This document shows, piece by piece, positions 52,400-61,745 of a stretch of 64,000 bases of DNA (the stretch's first letter is position 1; the number at the start of each line of letters is the position of its first letter). The stretch lies in the NCBI GenBank assembly GCA_040772065.1, contig JAXGYX010000001.1, positions 682,001 through 746,000 of the forward strand, read 5' to 3'. A program made the translations under genes and the position numbers. This DNA comes from JAXGYX01 sp040772065. Lineage in GTDB: Bacteria; Bacillota; Clostridia; Saccharofermentanales; Fastidiosipilaceae. The notes under the pieces are model-generated. The model was given only the letters and a program-made list of their open reading frames with translations, did not search any database and was not told the DNA's origin.

Positions 52400-55126
52400 C
52401 TAACGCATCGCGTTTAATCCGGCCTTGACCTTTTCAGGCAGGGCGGGTAGGTGGGTAATCCTTACTCCGGTAGCATTGTAAATTGCGTTAATGATAGAAG
52501 CGTGGGGAGCGGATAGAGGCATCTCTCCAGCTCCTGAAGCACCGTAGAAGCTCAGCGGTCTTTCAGTTTCCTGATAGATTATCTCCATGTTGTCGGGGAC
52601 ATCCTTGATCTGAGGAATGCCGCATCTGGTTAGTGTAGTATGACGCTGAATATCTTCATAGTCTTCGCTCAAGGCCAAGCCTAGACCCTGGGCCAGTCCG
52701 CCGTAGATTTGTCCATCGACAACCAGTTTATTCATTACGGTTCCAACATCCGATACGATCGTGAATTTCTCCACTACAACCTTGCCGGTCTCAAGTTCAA
52801 CTTCAACCTCACTCATTAGGAAACCATACATGTAGGCGGGGAAGGGGTCACCCTGGCCGGTATCCACATCACAGGCTACCTTTGGAGCGGACCACTTGCC
52901 ATCATACTTAAGTGGTAAGCCTGCTTCCACCATCTCCGCGTAGGTTCTGTAGCCGCCATCTTCCTTCTTCATGGCCTTAAGCAAGTTATCACAGGCGTCT
53001 CCAATGGCGTTACCTGCCATAACGCTGGAGCGGCTTCCTCCGGCAGGCCCTGTGTTAGGTGTAAGGTTCATATCATTCATCACCAGCTTGATGTCTGTTG
53101 GCGCCAGCCCTAGTACCCTGAGTTTCTCATGGCTATGGGCCAGCATCCCCATATCGGCACCCTGGCCATGATCTTCCCAGGATGCTCCCACAGTTACGCC
53201 ATCTGCTGTCAGCTCAACCCAGGCCTCTGATGAGTCTGCTCCATCAAGACCGGAGCCGTAGAGGAGTAGGGTAAGTCCCACACCATATTTCTTGCCATTG
53301 TTCCGGGCATTCTTCTTAGCTACATCTTCCTTGGCTCTTTCATAGTGTGGTCTCATGGTGTCAATCATATCCGGTATACAGATAACATCAGGCGCGCATC
53401 CGGAAGGAGTGGTGTCGCCCTCTCTATAGACGTTTTTATACCTAAACTCCAGTGGATCCATTCCCATCTTCTCTGCCAGCATATCCGCTAATACTTCAGA
53501 GGCAAAGAGTGACTGTGGAGATCCATAACCCCTAAAGGCAGATCCCCAAGCATGGTTGGTGGCAACGGTTCTTCCCTGACCCCTGATATTAGGAATATGG
53601 TAGCCGGCTCCGATAAACTGAGCTCCCCTCATTGTTAGGAGGTCTCCAAACTCTGAATAGGGACCGTGGTCCACTGTCCAGTCAGATTTCATAGCAAGAA
53701 GCTTTCCATCCTTATCAGCCGCAAACTTAAGGTTGATAAAGAAGGGTGAGCGCTTGCCGGTGTAAGAGATTTGCTGATACATATCAAACTCTAGGAAGAC
53801 CGGCAGGTCAGTTGCCATGGCCGCGACTCCCAGTAGGGCCTCTATAGTAGGTGAGAACTTATAACCAAAGGTTCCCCCCGCATTGGTCTGGATAATGGCG
53901 ATATTGTCCAGAGGCATGCCAATTCCTTCCGCAATCATAGCGGCGTGGAAGTGGAGGGCAATGCTCTTAGAGTGGATATTAAGTTTTCCATCCTCACCCA
54001 AATAAGCGAAACCAACATCAGGCTCAATTGAAAGGTGGGGCTGACGGCCTACGTAGAAATCTTCCTCCACTACATATTCAGCTGTCTCAAAAATGGGGTC
54101 TACCTCTTCACCCTTAACCATGTTGGTGACAAAATAAACATTGGGTGTTCCGGGATGAATCTCAAGAGCGTCCTCAGCCATGGCCGCGGGAGCGGACATA
54201 TAGGCCGGTAGCTCTTCTATTTCATACTTGACCTTGTCAGCCGCGGCCCGGGCTCTTTCAGGTGTATCCGCAAGAACCATGGCTATGGCATCACCAAACT
54301 GGAAGATTTTCTCATCACAGAGGATGGGCCTATCAAGACCATCTCCCAGGTTAGATGGAAAGGCCAGCCCATTAATCCTGTTATTACCCTTGACGTCTTT
54401 ATGAGTAAGAACCTTAAAGACTCCCGGCATGGTTTCAGCTTCTGAGGTATCAATTGAAAGAAGGTTGGCATGGGACACCTTGGCCTGAACCAGTTTTATA
54501 TGGAGGGTTTCCGGGGGCAGTTTTAGTCCTAAATCCGCGCCAAAGTCCCACTCTCCAATAACCTTATCCCTGGCGGAGGGTCTGATATATTCAGTGCCAA
54601 CAATACTATCTCCGGCCTTGACTTCTTTCCAAAGGTCCTTCTCGTCCACTTCGCCTCTCAGAATCTGCGCCGCGCACATTACTGCGTCGATCAGTGGTAT
54701 GTAGCCTGTACAGCGACAAACGTTTCTTGTTTTTTGGAACCAGTCTCTAACTTCTTCTCTGGTTGGGTTAAGATTCTCATCCAGCAGCGCCTTGGCGGAG
54801 ATGATAAAACCTGGAGAACAAAAACCACACTGTGCCGCTCCATGGACCATCCAAGCTAGTTGTAGAGGGTGAAGGTTATCGTGGTCGCCCAATCCTTCAA
54901 TGGTAACAATCTTGGAATAGTCCGGGATGTTTTTCATCCTGGTGATACAAGATCTTACGACCTTGCCGTCAAGAAGAACATTACAAGCTCCACATTCTCC
55001 AATTCCACAGCCGACCTTGGTACCCGTAAGCAAGAGCTGTTTTCTTAAAACATCCGACAGCTTTGCATCGGGTGAGGTTACAATGGTTTGCATAACCCCA
55101 TTAATGTCTAGATTTTTTTTGAACAT
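52400..55126 (-). CDS. mop: Aldehyde oxidoreductase, Mop type (molybdenum hydroxylase, single chain)
   Basis: 908 aa, matching the length of Desulfovibrio gigas Mop. The N-terminus has both [2Fe-2S] domains (CGIGECGACNVLLDGKVVRSC; CGFCSPGFI with CRCTG); the molybdopterin domain follows, with NAGGTFGYKF, AFRGYGSPQ and a catalytic-Glu region YGASGAGEMPLSAPH. The family oxidises aldehydes or hydroxylates N-heterocycles with Mo and no FAD. AGGAGG precedes the ATG. It is divergent from the operon at 56766, whose products probably mature it or supply its chemistry. An IS256-family element lies between. Confidence 0.9.
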   Translation of the reverse strand: MFKKNLDINGVMQTIVTSPDAKLSDVLRKQLLLTGTKVGCGIGECGACNVLLDGKVVRSCITRMKNIPDYSKIVTIEGLGDHDNLHPLQLAWMVHGAAQCGFCSPGFIISAKALLDENLNPTREEVRDWFQKTRNVCRCTGYIPLIDAVMCAAQILRGEVDEKDLWKEVKAGDSIVGTEYIRPSARDKVIGEWDFGADLGLKLPPETLHIKLVQAKVSHANLLSIDTSEAETMPGVFKVLTHKDVKGNNRINGLAFPSNLGDGLDRPILCDEKIFQFGDAIAMVLADTPERARAAADKVKYEIEELPAYMSAPAAMAEDALEIHPGTPNVYFVTNMVKGEEVDPIFETAEYVVEEDFYVGRQPHLSIEPDVGFAYLGEDGKLNIHSKSIALHFHAAMIAEGIGMPLDNIAIIQTNAGGTFGYKFSPTIEALLGVAAMATDLPVFLEFDMYQQISYTGKRSPFFINLKFAADKDGKLLAMKSDWTVDHGPYSEFGDLLTMRGAQFIGAGYHIPNIRGQGRTVATNHAWGSAFRGYGSPQSLFASEVLADMLAEKMGMDPLEFRYKNVYREGDTTPSGCAPDVICIPDMIDTMRPHYERAKEDVAKKNARNNGKKYGVGLTLLLYGSGLDGADSSEAWVELTADGVTVGASWEDHGQGADMGMLAHSHEKLRVLGLAPTDIKLVMNDMNLTPNTGPAGGSRSSVMAGNAIGDACDNLLKAMKKEDGGYRTYAEMVEAGLPLKYDGKWSAPKVACDVDTGQGDPFPAYMYGFLMSEVEVELETGKVVVEKFTIVSDVGTVMNKLVVDGQIYGGLAQGLGLALSEDYEDIQRHTTLTRCGIPQIKDVPDNMEIIYQETERPLSFYGASGAGEMPLSAPHASIINAIYNATGVRITHLPALPEKVKAGLNAMR

Positions 55127-55196
55127 GCTAAACCTCCTTTCGTTTTTGTATAGTTTTAGCTTGAAATCTTATACTGATTATCTCTTTTTAGTATAG

Positions 55197-56527
55197 TTAG
55201 TGTCAAATTTAGTTCGCAACTTCATAGAACTTCATTACAGCTTATGCGGCTTCTAACACGATTGATTCCAATGATCTGGCACTAAGATAGGCTCGAGAGC
55301 TGGACCAGTCCTCACTGTATTCCAGAAGGTAGATCGAAATCAATCGAACATAAGATTCAGGATTAGGGAAGATTCCAATTACCTTTGTCCTACGCCGAAT
55401 CTCTCGATTCAACCGTTCCATAATATTGTTGGAACTGATTTTTCTGCTGTCCAGCGTGGGGAACGCATAAAACGTTAAACTGTCTTCCAGCCCTGCTTCC
55501 AAAATCTCAATTGCTTTTGGAAATCGTTTCTCATATAACTCAGCCAATCTGCGTGCCAGCACAACAGCTTCTTCCATGCTACTGGCCTGCCAGATGAGTT
55601 TGAGCTGAGCGGCGAAGCGGTCTTTTTCCGCTCTGGAAACATGTACCAGGATATTACGCATAAAATGTACTTTGCAACGTTGCCAGCTGCTGCCGGGAAA
55701 ACATTTTCGAATAGCGGCCGTTAAGCCGTTATGAGCATCCGAGACAATTAGTTTTGGCGTTTTCAACCTCGTTCACGCAAGCTTTGAAAAAGTAAGCGGT
55801 AGCTTTCTTCCGATTCTTCCAACATCGGCTCAATCGCTAGGATCTCACGATGACCGTCCTCTGCGACACCACAGACGATCTGAATCGCCATGCTGACCAC
55901 TCGATGATCATAACGAACCTTCTCGTAAAGAGCATCCACCCAAATCACCGGATAGTCCATGGTCAACGCTCGATGGCGAAAAGCCTCTGCTTGCTCATTT
56001 AGCCCTTTCGTCATCTGACTGACCTGGCTTCCGGACAGGCTGTCTATCCCTAGACTTGCTGCCAGCCTTTCCATTTTTCGGGTGGATACGCCCTGAATAT
56101 ATGCTTCCTGGACCACTTGAATCAGCGCTACCTCGCTGCGTTTGCGTTCCGTCACAAAAAACGGAATGTAACCACCTTTGCGCACTTTTGGAACCATTAG
56201 ATAGCTGGTGCCCATCCTCGTATCGAAGCGGCGTACGCGATATCCGCTGCGGCTGCTAATACGTTCTTCGCTTTGAGCATGTTTCTTTGCGCCAATTTGA
56301 TGGGACACTTCCGCTTCCATCAATTGATTGCAAAGCCATTCCAACATACTGCGCATTGGATCGTCCATTCCCATAAATTGCCAGAGCATTGCTTCTAGGT
56401 TTGTGGTATCTTGATTTTGAGTCATAGTGATTTCTCCTTACACCGATTTGTTTTTTTCCTTAACAATCATTGTAACGAAGTCCTATGACTCTTTCTTCTA
56501 AAGTTGCAAACTTAAATGTACGCTATC
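55197..56527 (-). mobile_element. IS256-family insertion sequence with 9-bp target duplication
   Basis: 1,331 bp, flanked by TTAGTATAG at 55188-55196 and 56528-56536. Terminal inverted repeats are imperfect (TAGTGTCAAATTTAGTTCGC against TAGCGTACATTTAAGTTTGC, with matching CAACTT after). The transposase is on the minus strand and is split by a frameshift. It lies between mop and its partner operon. A decayed relative is at 42675-42845. Confidence 0.88.
55242..56425 (-). pseudogene. IS256-family transposase, split by a one-base frameshift
   Basis: The first part (56425-55763, 220 aa) has the DDE aspartate in VIWVDALYEKVR; the second (55766-55242, 174 aa) has LIVSDAHNGL (second Asp), WQRCKVHFMRN and a C-terminal Glu region NNIMERLNREIRRR. 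At 55763 the sequence GGTTGAAAACG lacks one T compared with what would give ERGLKTPKL in one frame. A stop/start overlap (ATGA-type) might allow reinitiation, but IS256 transposases normally are one ~400 aa chain, so this copy is probably inactive. Confidence 0.85.
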
Positions 56528-56765
56528 TTAGTATAGCAGATCCTCAGTTATTTAATATGTTATATAATTTATTCTTTAATGAAAAAGATGGGTTCGCCAC
56601 GTACAGGACGATGTCATTCTTAACGTTTACGAGCTTTTGGCTTCTATGCTAGAAAGACTGGCTATATTATAATTAGTGTATATGTTTTTATTCTAAAATC
56701 GAAAATAGAGAGGACAAAAAGGGTCTTTCTATTCCAAGCCATTAAATCCACATAAGGAAAGTGCT
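56528..56765 (+). promoter_or_regulatory. Gap before the Mop-partner operon
   Basis: No gene. TATAAT at 56668-56673 is a good -10, but I find no convincing -35 at normal spacing (TTGGCT at 56637 is about 25 nt off). It lies about 93 bp before the start at 56766. The insertion at 56527 is close enough to have displaced upstream control sites. Confidence 0.3.
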
Positions 56766-59039
56766 ATGTTTTTAGAAAAACTTCTTGAAAAAAGAGAACT
56801 CTGTATCAACGATAATCCCCCGGCTTGTGAGGCTTCCTGTCCTCTTCATCTTGATGTTAAGGGGATGATGAAAGAGGTCAGGGAGGGCAATTTCCGGAAG
56901 GCCTTTCTAATCATGGAAAAGAAAATGCCCCTGGCAAGACTGATAGCCAAAGTCTGCGACCACCCCTGTGAGGCTTCCTGTGTAAGAAAGGACTTAGGGG
57001 GGTCTTTGTCAATCAGTGAGATTGAACACGCCTTGGTGGACTATGGGTCGAGGGATAGGAAAAAAGGCCTGAGGATTCCCGGAGTCGGAAAAAAGGTTGC
57101 CGTGGTTGGGGGAGGAATAAGTGGCCTTAGCTGCGCTATCCTGCTTAATAAAAAAGCCTATGACATAACTATCTATGAAAAAAGTGACAGGCTGGGTGGC
57201 GGCTTCCGGGATTATTTGGATAAGGGTCTTAGCCAGGCTGTTTTGGAAGAGGAACTTGAGGAAGTAAAGAAGTCCGGAATTAGTGTTAGACTCAATAGTC
57301 CTATAGATAGCGCCGGCCTGGAGGAATTATCAGAAACCTATGAAGCGGTTTACCTTGGTACGGGCAACTGGGAAGAAGAGCTTGATTTTGATGAGAAAAC
57401 TCTGGCGACCAGGATAGAAGGTGTTTTTATAGGGGGGAGTTTGACCCTGCAAGAAGATTCTTTGATATTGGCTGTGGCCCGGGGCAGGTCAGCTTCAATT
57501 TCCATGGATAGATATATGCAAGGAGCCTCGCTTAGCGCCCAGAGGATTAATGAGGAGCCCTATGAAACTGAACTTATAGCGGATACTTCTGAGGCGGGAG
57601 GAGAAAAAACTGTACGGGCCGCGGGAGCTGCCTACACAAAAGAAGAGGCGATTAAAGAAGCGGCAAGATGCCTACTATGTGAGTGTGGTCTTTGCCACAA
57701 GGCCTGTAGCCACCTCAGATATGAAAATAAGATGCCCAGGGATTACATAAGAAGTATCCACCACAATGAGAGGGTTATCCTGGGGGATCGGTATGCCAAC
57801 AAGGCAATTAATTCCTGTATGACCTGTGGTCTTTGCCTGGCGGTTTGTCCTACAGACCTTGATATGGGAGAAATTATCCTAGACACTAGAAAGAGCATGG
57901 TTGAAAGGGAGAAAATGCCTCCCTCAGCCCATGATTTTGCTTTAAAAGATATGGAGTTCAATCAGAGTGAGTATTTTTCCCTACTTAAGCACCAGCCGGG
58001 GATGAAAGAGTCGGCCTATCTTTTCTTTCCAGGATGTCAGCTTTCCGGCTCCTATCCCCGGTATGTGGATAAGAGCTATGACTACCTCAAGGACAAACTT
58101 GAAGGGGGAGTCGGCCTTTATTTAAACTGCTGTGGAGCTCCGGCTGAGTGGGCGGGCAGGGAGGAACTTTTTAAGGCCTCAATTGAGAAGCTAAAATCAG
58201 ACCTTGATAGTCTGGGAAATCCCAAGTTGATTCCGGCCTGTTCCACCTGCTATTACATCTTCAAAAAATATTTACCTGATGTGGAGCTGGTCAGTCTTTG
58301 GGAGATCTTTGATGAAAGGGGCCTACCGGAGGTGGAGACTGGAAGAAAGCCTGGGGCCTTAGTCATCCATGACTCCTGTACCGCCAGAGACTTTGCCGGT
58401 GTTTATGACAGTGTTAGAAGGATCGCGGAGACTTTGGGTTATGAACTTACTGAACCAAGATACTCAAAGAAAGAGACCAAGTGCTGTGGCTATGGAGGCC
58501 TTAGTTACTTTGCTAATAGGGATTACAGTCAGTTTGCCACTGAGGAAAGAATAGGAGAGCATGAGGAGGACTACCTGGCCTACTGCGCGATGTGCAGGGA
58601 TCTATTTGTATCGAGAGGCAAGAGGACCTACCATATCCTGGATCTTATTTTTGGAAAGGATCAGGAGGATCCGGCAAGTAGAGAAGGGCCAAGCCTCTCT
58701 GAGAGACGGGATAATAGGCTGAGGTTTAAAATTTTCATGCTGGATAAACATTGGGGTGAAGACTTGAAATTAAGCGAAGAATATGGCGATATTGAGCTCA
58801 TCGTCGATGATAGGATAAAGGAGCTTATGGAGGATAGGCTGATACTGGCCGCCGATATAAAAAAGGTGATAGGCCAGGGACAAGACCAAAAGGATTATTT
58901 TTATAATCCCGATAATCAGCGGTATCTGGCTTTTAGAAGGATGGTAAATGTCACCTACTGGGTTGAGTATGTAAAGGAGGATATCGGCTATAGGATTATA
59001 AACATCTATAGTCACAGGATGGATGTGAAGGGGGACTAG
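56766..59039 (+). CDS. FAD/NAD(P) oxidoreductase with dicluster and heterodisulfide-reductase-like parts (DVU_1558-like)
   Basis: 757 aa. N-terminal GltD-like Fe-S domain (PPACEASCPLHLDVKGMM, CDHPCEASCVRK), then an FAD/NAD site (KKVAVVGGGISGLSCAILL). A dicluster ferredoxin follows (CLLCECGLCHKAC; CMTCGLCLAVCPTD), then CCG-type domains as in heterodisulfide reductase (FFPGCQLSG, NCCGAPAEW, CSTCYYIF, CCGYGGLSYF, CAMCRDLF). It should move electrons between NAD(P)H and Fe-S partners, perhaps to or from the Mop enzyme. The last ~110 aa are a separate small domain. AAGGAAAG precedes the ATG. First gene of a tightly packed operon to 63053. Confidence 0.85.
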   Translation: MFLEKLLEKRELCINDNPPACEASCPLHLDVKGMMKEVREGNFRKAFLIMEKKMPLARLIAKVCDHPCEASCVRKDLGGSLSISEIEHALVDYGSRDRKKGLRIPGVGKKVAVVGGGISGLSCAILLNKKAYDITIYEKSDRLGGGFRDYLDKGLSQAVLEEELEEVKKSGISVRLNSPIDSAGLEELSETYEAVYLGTGNWEEELDFDEKTLATRIEGVFIGGSLTLQEDSLILAVARGRSASISMDRYMQGASLSAQRINEEPYETELIADTSEAGGEKTVRAAGAAYTKEEAIKEAARCLLCECGLCHKACSHLRYENKMPRDYIRSIHHNERVILGDRYANKAINSCMTCGLCLAVCPTDLDMGEIILDTRKSMVEREKMPPSAHDFALKDMEFNQSEYFSLLKHQPGMKESAYLFFPGCQLSGSYPRYVDKSYDYLKDKLEGGVGLYLNCCGAPAEWAGREELFKASIEKLKSDLDSLGNPKLIPACSTCYYIFKKYLPDVELVSLWEIFDERGLPEVETGRKPGALVIHDSCTARDFAGVYDSVRRIAETLGYELTEPRYSKKETKCCGYGGLSYFANRDYSQFATEERIGEHEEDYLAYCAMCRDLFVSRGKRTYHILDLIFGKDQEDPASREGPSLSERRDNRLRFKIFMLDKHWGEDLKLSEEYGDIELIVDDRIKELMEDRLILAADIKKVIGQGQDQKDYFYNPDNQRYLAFRRMVNVTYWVEYVKEDIGYRIINIYSHRMDVKGD

Positions 59040-59040
59040 C

Positions 59041-59244
59041 ATGAAAACTGAAAACAAGGAGACCGGCTGGATTTGTGGCAAATGTGATGAGCCGGTTGAA
59101 ACGGGTCCCATCAAGGCCATGTACCTTTCCGGTATCTTTGATGTTGAGCTGCTTAAGTGCCCCAAGTGTAAAAACGTGTTGGTTCCCGAGGATCTGGCTC
59201 TTGGTCAGATGCTGGAGGTGGAAAAGGAACTGGAAGATAAATGA
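59041..59244 (+). CDS. Small zinc-ribbon-like redox protein (DVU_1557-like)
   Basis: 67 aa with two CxxC pairs: WICGKCDEPVE and LLKCPKCKNVLVPEDLA. It starts 1 bp after the previous stop and overlaps the methyltransferase start (ATGA). I recall homologues named after Desulfovibrio DVU_1557. It may be a small metal or sulfur carrier for the cluster. Confidence 0.75.
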   Translation: MKTENKETGWICGKCDEPVETGPIKAMYLSGIFDVELLKCPKCKNVLVPEDLALGQMLEVEKELEDK

Positions 59245-59966
59245 AAAACTTGCCTGTCTATGAGGGTTCTACCATTAGGAAGGTCACGGGTCCCAGTCTT
59301 AGACCCGGTGGCTTTCTCTTAACAGATAGGGCTATGGAGCTACTAAGTCCCCATGCGGGTTTAAAAGGCCTTGATATAGGCTGTGGCCTAGGCGCCACAA
59401 TAAACCATGTTAGGGAAAAATGGAATCTGGACATGGAGGGGGTCGATCAGTCCGGAACCCTTCTTGCCCAAGCCAGACAGGTTTTTGATTTGGATCTTAT
59501 AGAGGCCGGAGCCGACCGGCTTCCCTTTGGTGATGAGAGCTTTGATTTTGTGCTAATGGAGTGTAGTCTCTCCCTTATGGAGGATAGCGGGGCCGCGCTT
59601 CGTGAAGCTGCTCGGGTTCTTAAGCCGGGAGCCCAGATTTTTATATCCGATGTCTATGCTAAAAACCCTCAACACCTGGAGGCCCTTGAAGAGGTCAATG
59701 TTAAGACTTGCTTAAGAGGCCTTTTTGATCTAGAGACGCTAAGGGCTGATTTGGAGAGGGAGGGACTGGAGGTTGTTGAACTAAGGGACTTTAGCCGGCT
59801 TCTAAAGCAGCTTATGGTTGACATAGTCTTTACTTATGGATCTATGAATAGTTTTTGGACTCTGACGGGCTGTGGTGATGTCCGGGGATTTAAAGAAAAA
59901 ATTAAAAAATGTGCGCCTGGATATTTTCAGATCCGGGCCAGAAAGGGGGAGGGCCATGTCCAATGA
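59241..59966 (+). CDS. SAM-dependent methyltransferase (DVU_1556-like)
   Basis: 241 aa class I methyltransferase: LKGLDIGCGLGATINHV (motif I), MEGVDQSGTLLAQA, LPFGDESFDFVLMECSLSLM, ARVLKPGAQIFISDVY. The start overlaps gene 59041 and the end overlaps gene 59956. Substrate unknown. Its fixed place in the Mop cluster argues for modification of a cluster-specific cofactor or metabolite rather than general metabolism. Confidence 0.8.
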   Translation: MKNLPVYEGSTIRKVTGPSLRPGGFLLTDRAMELLSPHAGLKGLDIGCGLGATINHVREKWNLDMEGVDQSGTLLAQARQVFDLDLIEAGADRLPFGDESFDFVLMECSLSLMEDSGAALREAARVLKPGAQIFISDVYAKNPQHLEALEEVNVKTCLRGLFDLETLRADLEREGLEVVELRDFSRLLKQLMVDIVFTYGSMNSFWTLTGCGDVRGFKEKIKKCAPGYFQIRARKGEGHVQ

Positions 59967-60408
59967 TGCTTTTTTAATGTTCAAGCTGGCCAAGGAAGGC
60001 TATTGCTGTAGTCAGATTATGGTTCTTATGGACTTAAGACAAAGAAACATAGATAATCCTGAACTTATGAGGTCCCTATCCGGTCTTTGTGGTGGGATGG
60101 GAGCCAGTGGAAATACCTGTGGGGTTTTGAGTGGAGGGGCCTGCCTTTTAGGCCTTTATGGGGGTAAGGGCAAGCCTGAGGAAGAGAAGAACCCTAAACT
60201 AAATGAGGCTATAAGGGAGTACATAGACTGGTTTAAAGAAAGCCAAGGTAGTCTTGAATGCATGAAGATTTTAGGGCAGGAAACCTTTGAGGCGATGCGG
60301 CGGGGGGTCTACCCGGTGAATTGCGGCAATATAATGTCTGCCGGTTATAGGAAATTAAGAGAAATCATTGCTGAGTATGATTTTACTATAAGGGGATCAA
60401 ATGACTGA
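59956..60408 (+). CDS. C-GCAxxG-C-C family redox protein (DVU_1555-like)
   Basis: 150 aa. The core reads LSGLCGGMGASGNTCGVLSGGACLLGLYGG, the hallmark of C_GCAxxG_C_C proteins, with further Cys in GYCCSQIM, LECMKIL and VNCGNIM. These are thought to bind a metal or disulfide centre, often near redox enzymes. ATG 59956 with AGGGGGAGGG overlaps the methyltransferase end, and its stop overlaps the radical SAM gene. Confidence 0.85.
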   Translation: MSNDAFLMFKLAKEGYCCSQIMVLMDLRQRNIDNPELMRSLSGLCGGMGASGNTCGVLSGGACLLGLYGGKGKPEEEKNPKLNEAIREYIDWFKESQGSLECMKILGQETFEAMRRGVYPVNCGNIMSAGYRKLREIIAEYDFTIRGSND

Positions 60409-61729
60409 CAAGAGATTAGTGACTGAGTCCCTTTGTCCTGTCTGCTTAAAGAGAATAGAGGCAAAAAAAATTAGGGAGGGTGACCGGCTTTTCATGGTTA
60501 AGACCTGCCCCGAGCATGGCGACTTTAAGACTGTTATCTGGAGAGAGGGCCCGGAATATGAAAGCTGGAGGAGGCCCAAAACTCCGGCTTTTCCGGCTAA
60601 GGCTTTTACTCAGGTGGACAAGGGATGCCCGTATGATTGTGGCCTTTGTCCCAGCCATAGGCAACACACCTGCACAGCGTTAATTGAGGTCACAGAGCGG
60701 TGTAACCTGGGTTGTAGCTTTTGCTTTGCGGATGCCGGAGGGGACTATGGGCCCGATATGGAGACAATCGGGTTTTATTATGACCGGATTATGGAGTCCG
60801 GTCAGGGCTGCAATATCCAAATTTCCGGAGGTGAGCCCACCATGAGGGAGGACCTGGCTCAGATTATTCGGCTGGGTCATAAAAAGGGCTTTAGCTTTAT
60901 TCAGCTCAACACCAATGGACTTAAGCTTGCGGATTATAACTATGTGCAAGAGCTTAAAGAAGCGGGGCTGAATTCCGTCTTTTTGCAGTTTGATGGTCTT
61001 GATGATGAAATCTATGAAGAATTAAGGGGAGCTAGGATTCTTGAAGAGAAGCTTAAGGCCATAGATAATCTTTCCAAGGCCGGCATAGGTACCATTTTGG
61101 TGGTAACGGTGGTGCCGGGGATTAATGACCACTGTCTTTATGAAATAGTAAAGTTTGGCTCTGAAAATATTCCCGGAGTTAGAGGGGTTCATTTTCAGCC
61201 TGTCAGCTATTTTGGTAGGATTCCAAAAATTCCCACAGATGAGGATAGAATAACGCTACCTGAGGTTATGAGTAAGCTCTCAAGTCAAAGTGGTGGGATG
61301 ATGAGCCTAAATGATTTTAAAGCGCCGTGCTGCGAGAATTCATACTGCTCCTTTAATGGAAGTTTTATTGTTCATGATGACAAACTTGTGGCTATTGGAA
61401 GCAGTTGTAAGGAACCCTCTAAAGAGAGTCCGGAGAAGATTGAGGATGGGGCGGAGGGAGCCGCCAAGTCCAAGACCTTTGTTGAGAGAAATTGGGCCAT
61501 TAGACAGCAAAGACAAGATGAGGACAAGTATGCCTCTTTTTCTAAACTACTTGATACGATAGAAAACAATCGCTTTGCCATATCTGCCATGGGCTTTATG
61601 GATGCCTGGGATTTTGATATGGAGAGAATCAGGGGCTGCTGTATCCATGTTGTCTCTAAGGAAGGCAATATGATTCCTTTTTGTGCCTACAATGTGACCA
61701 ACATGGAAGGTAAGAGCCTTTATCGATAG
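60401..61729 (+). CDS. Radical SAM protein (TrsS / DVU_1554-like)
   Basis: 442 aa. N-terminal CPVCLKRIEAKK, then GCPYDCGLCPSHRQHTC, then the radical SAM motif CNLGCSFC in EVTERCNLGCSFCFADAGG, with NIQISGGEPTMRED. Near residue 310 is APCCENSYCSF. I recall homologues annotated as a radical SAM (seleno)protein TrsS, some with selenocysteine; here all are Cys codons. The chemistry is unknown; MoaA-like or tungsten/sulfur cofactor work is possible. It overlaps the preceding gene by 8 bp. Confidence 0.8.
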   Translation: MTDKRLVTESLCPVCLKRIEAKKIREGDRLFMVKTCPEHGDFKTVIWREGPEYESWRRPKTPAFPAKAFTQVDKGCPYDCGLCPSHRQHTCTALIEVTERCNLGCSFCFADAGGDYGPDMETIGFYYDRIMESGQGCNIQISGGEPTMREDLAQIIRLGHKKGFSFIQLNTNGLKLADYNYVQELKEAGLNSVFLQFDGLDDEIYEELRGARILEEKLKAIDNLSKAGIGTILVVTVVPGINDHCLYEIVKFGSENIPGVRGVHFQPVSYFGRIPKIPTDEDRITLPEVMSKLSSQSGGMMSLNDFKAPCCENSYCSFNGSFIVHDDKLVAIGSSCKEPSKESPEKIEDGAEGAAKSKTFVERNWAIRQQRQDEDKYASFSKLLDTIENNRFAISAMGFMDAWDFDMERIRGCCIHVVSKEGNMIPFCAYNVTNMEGKSLYR

Positions 61730-61745
61730 CCTCTAGGAGTTTGAA

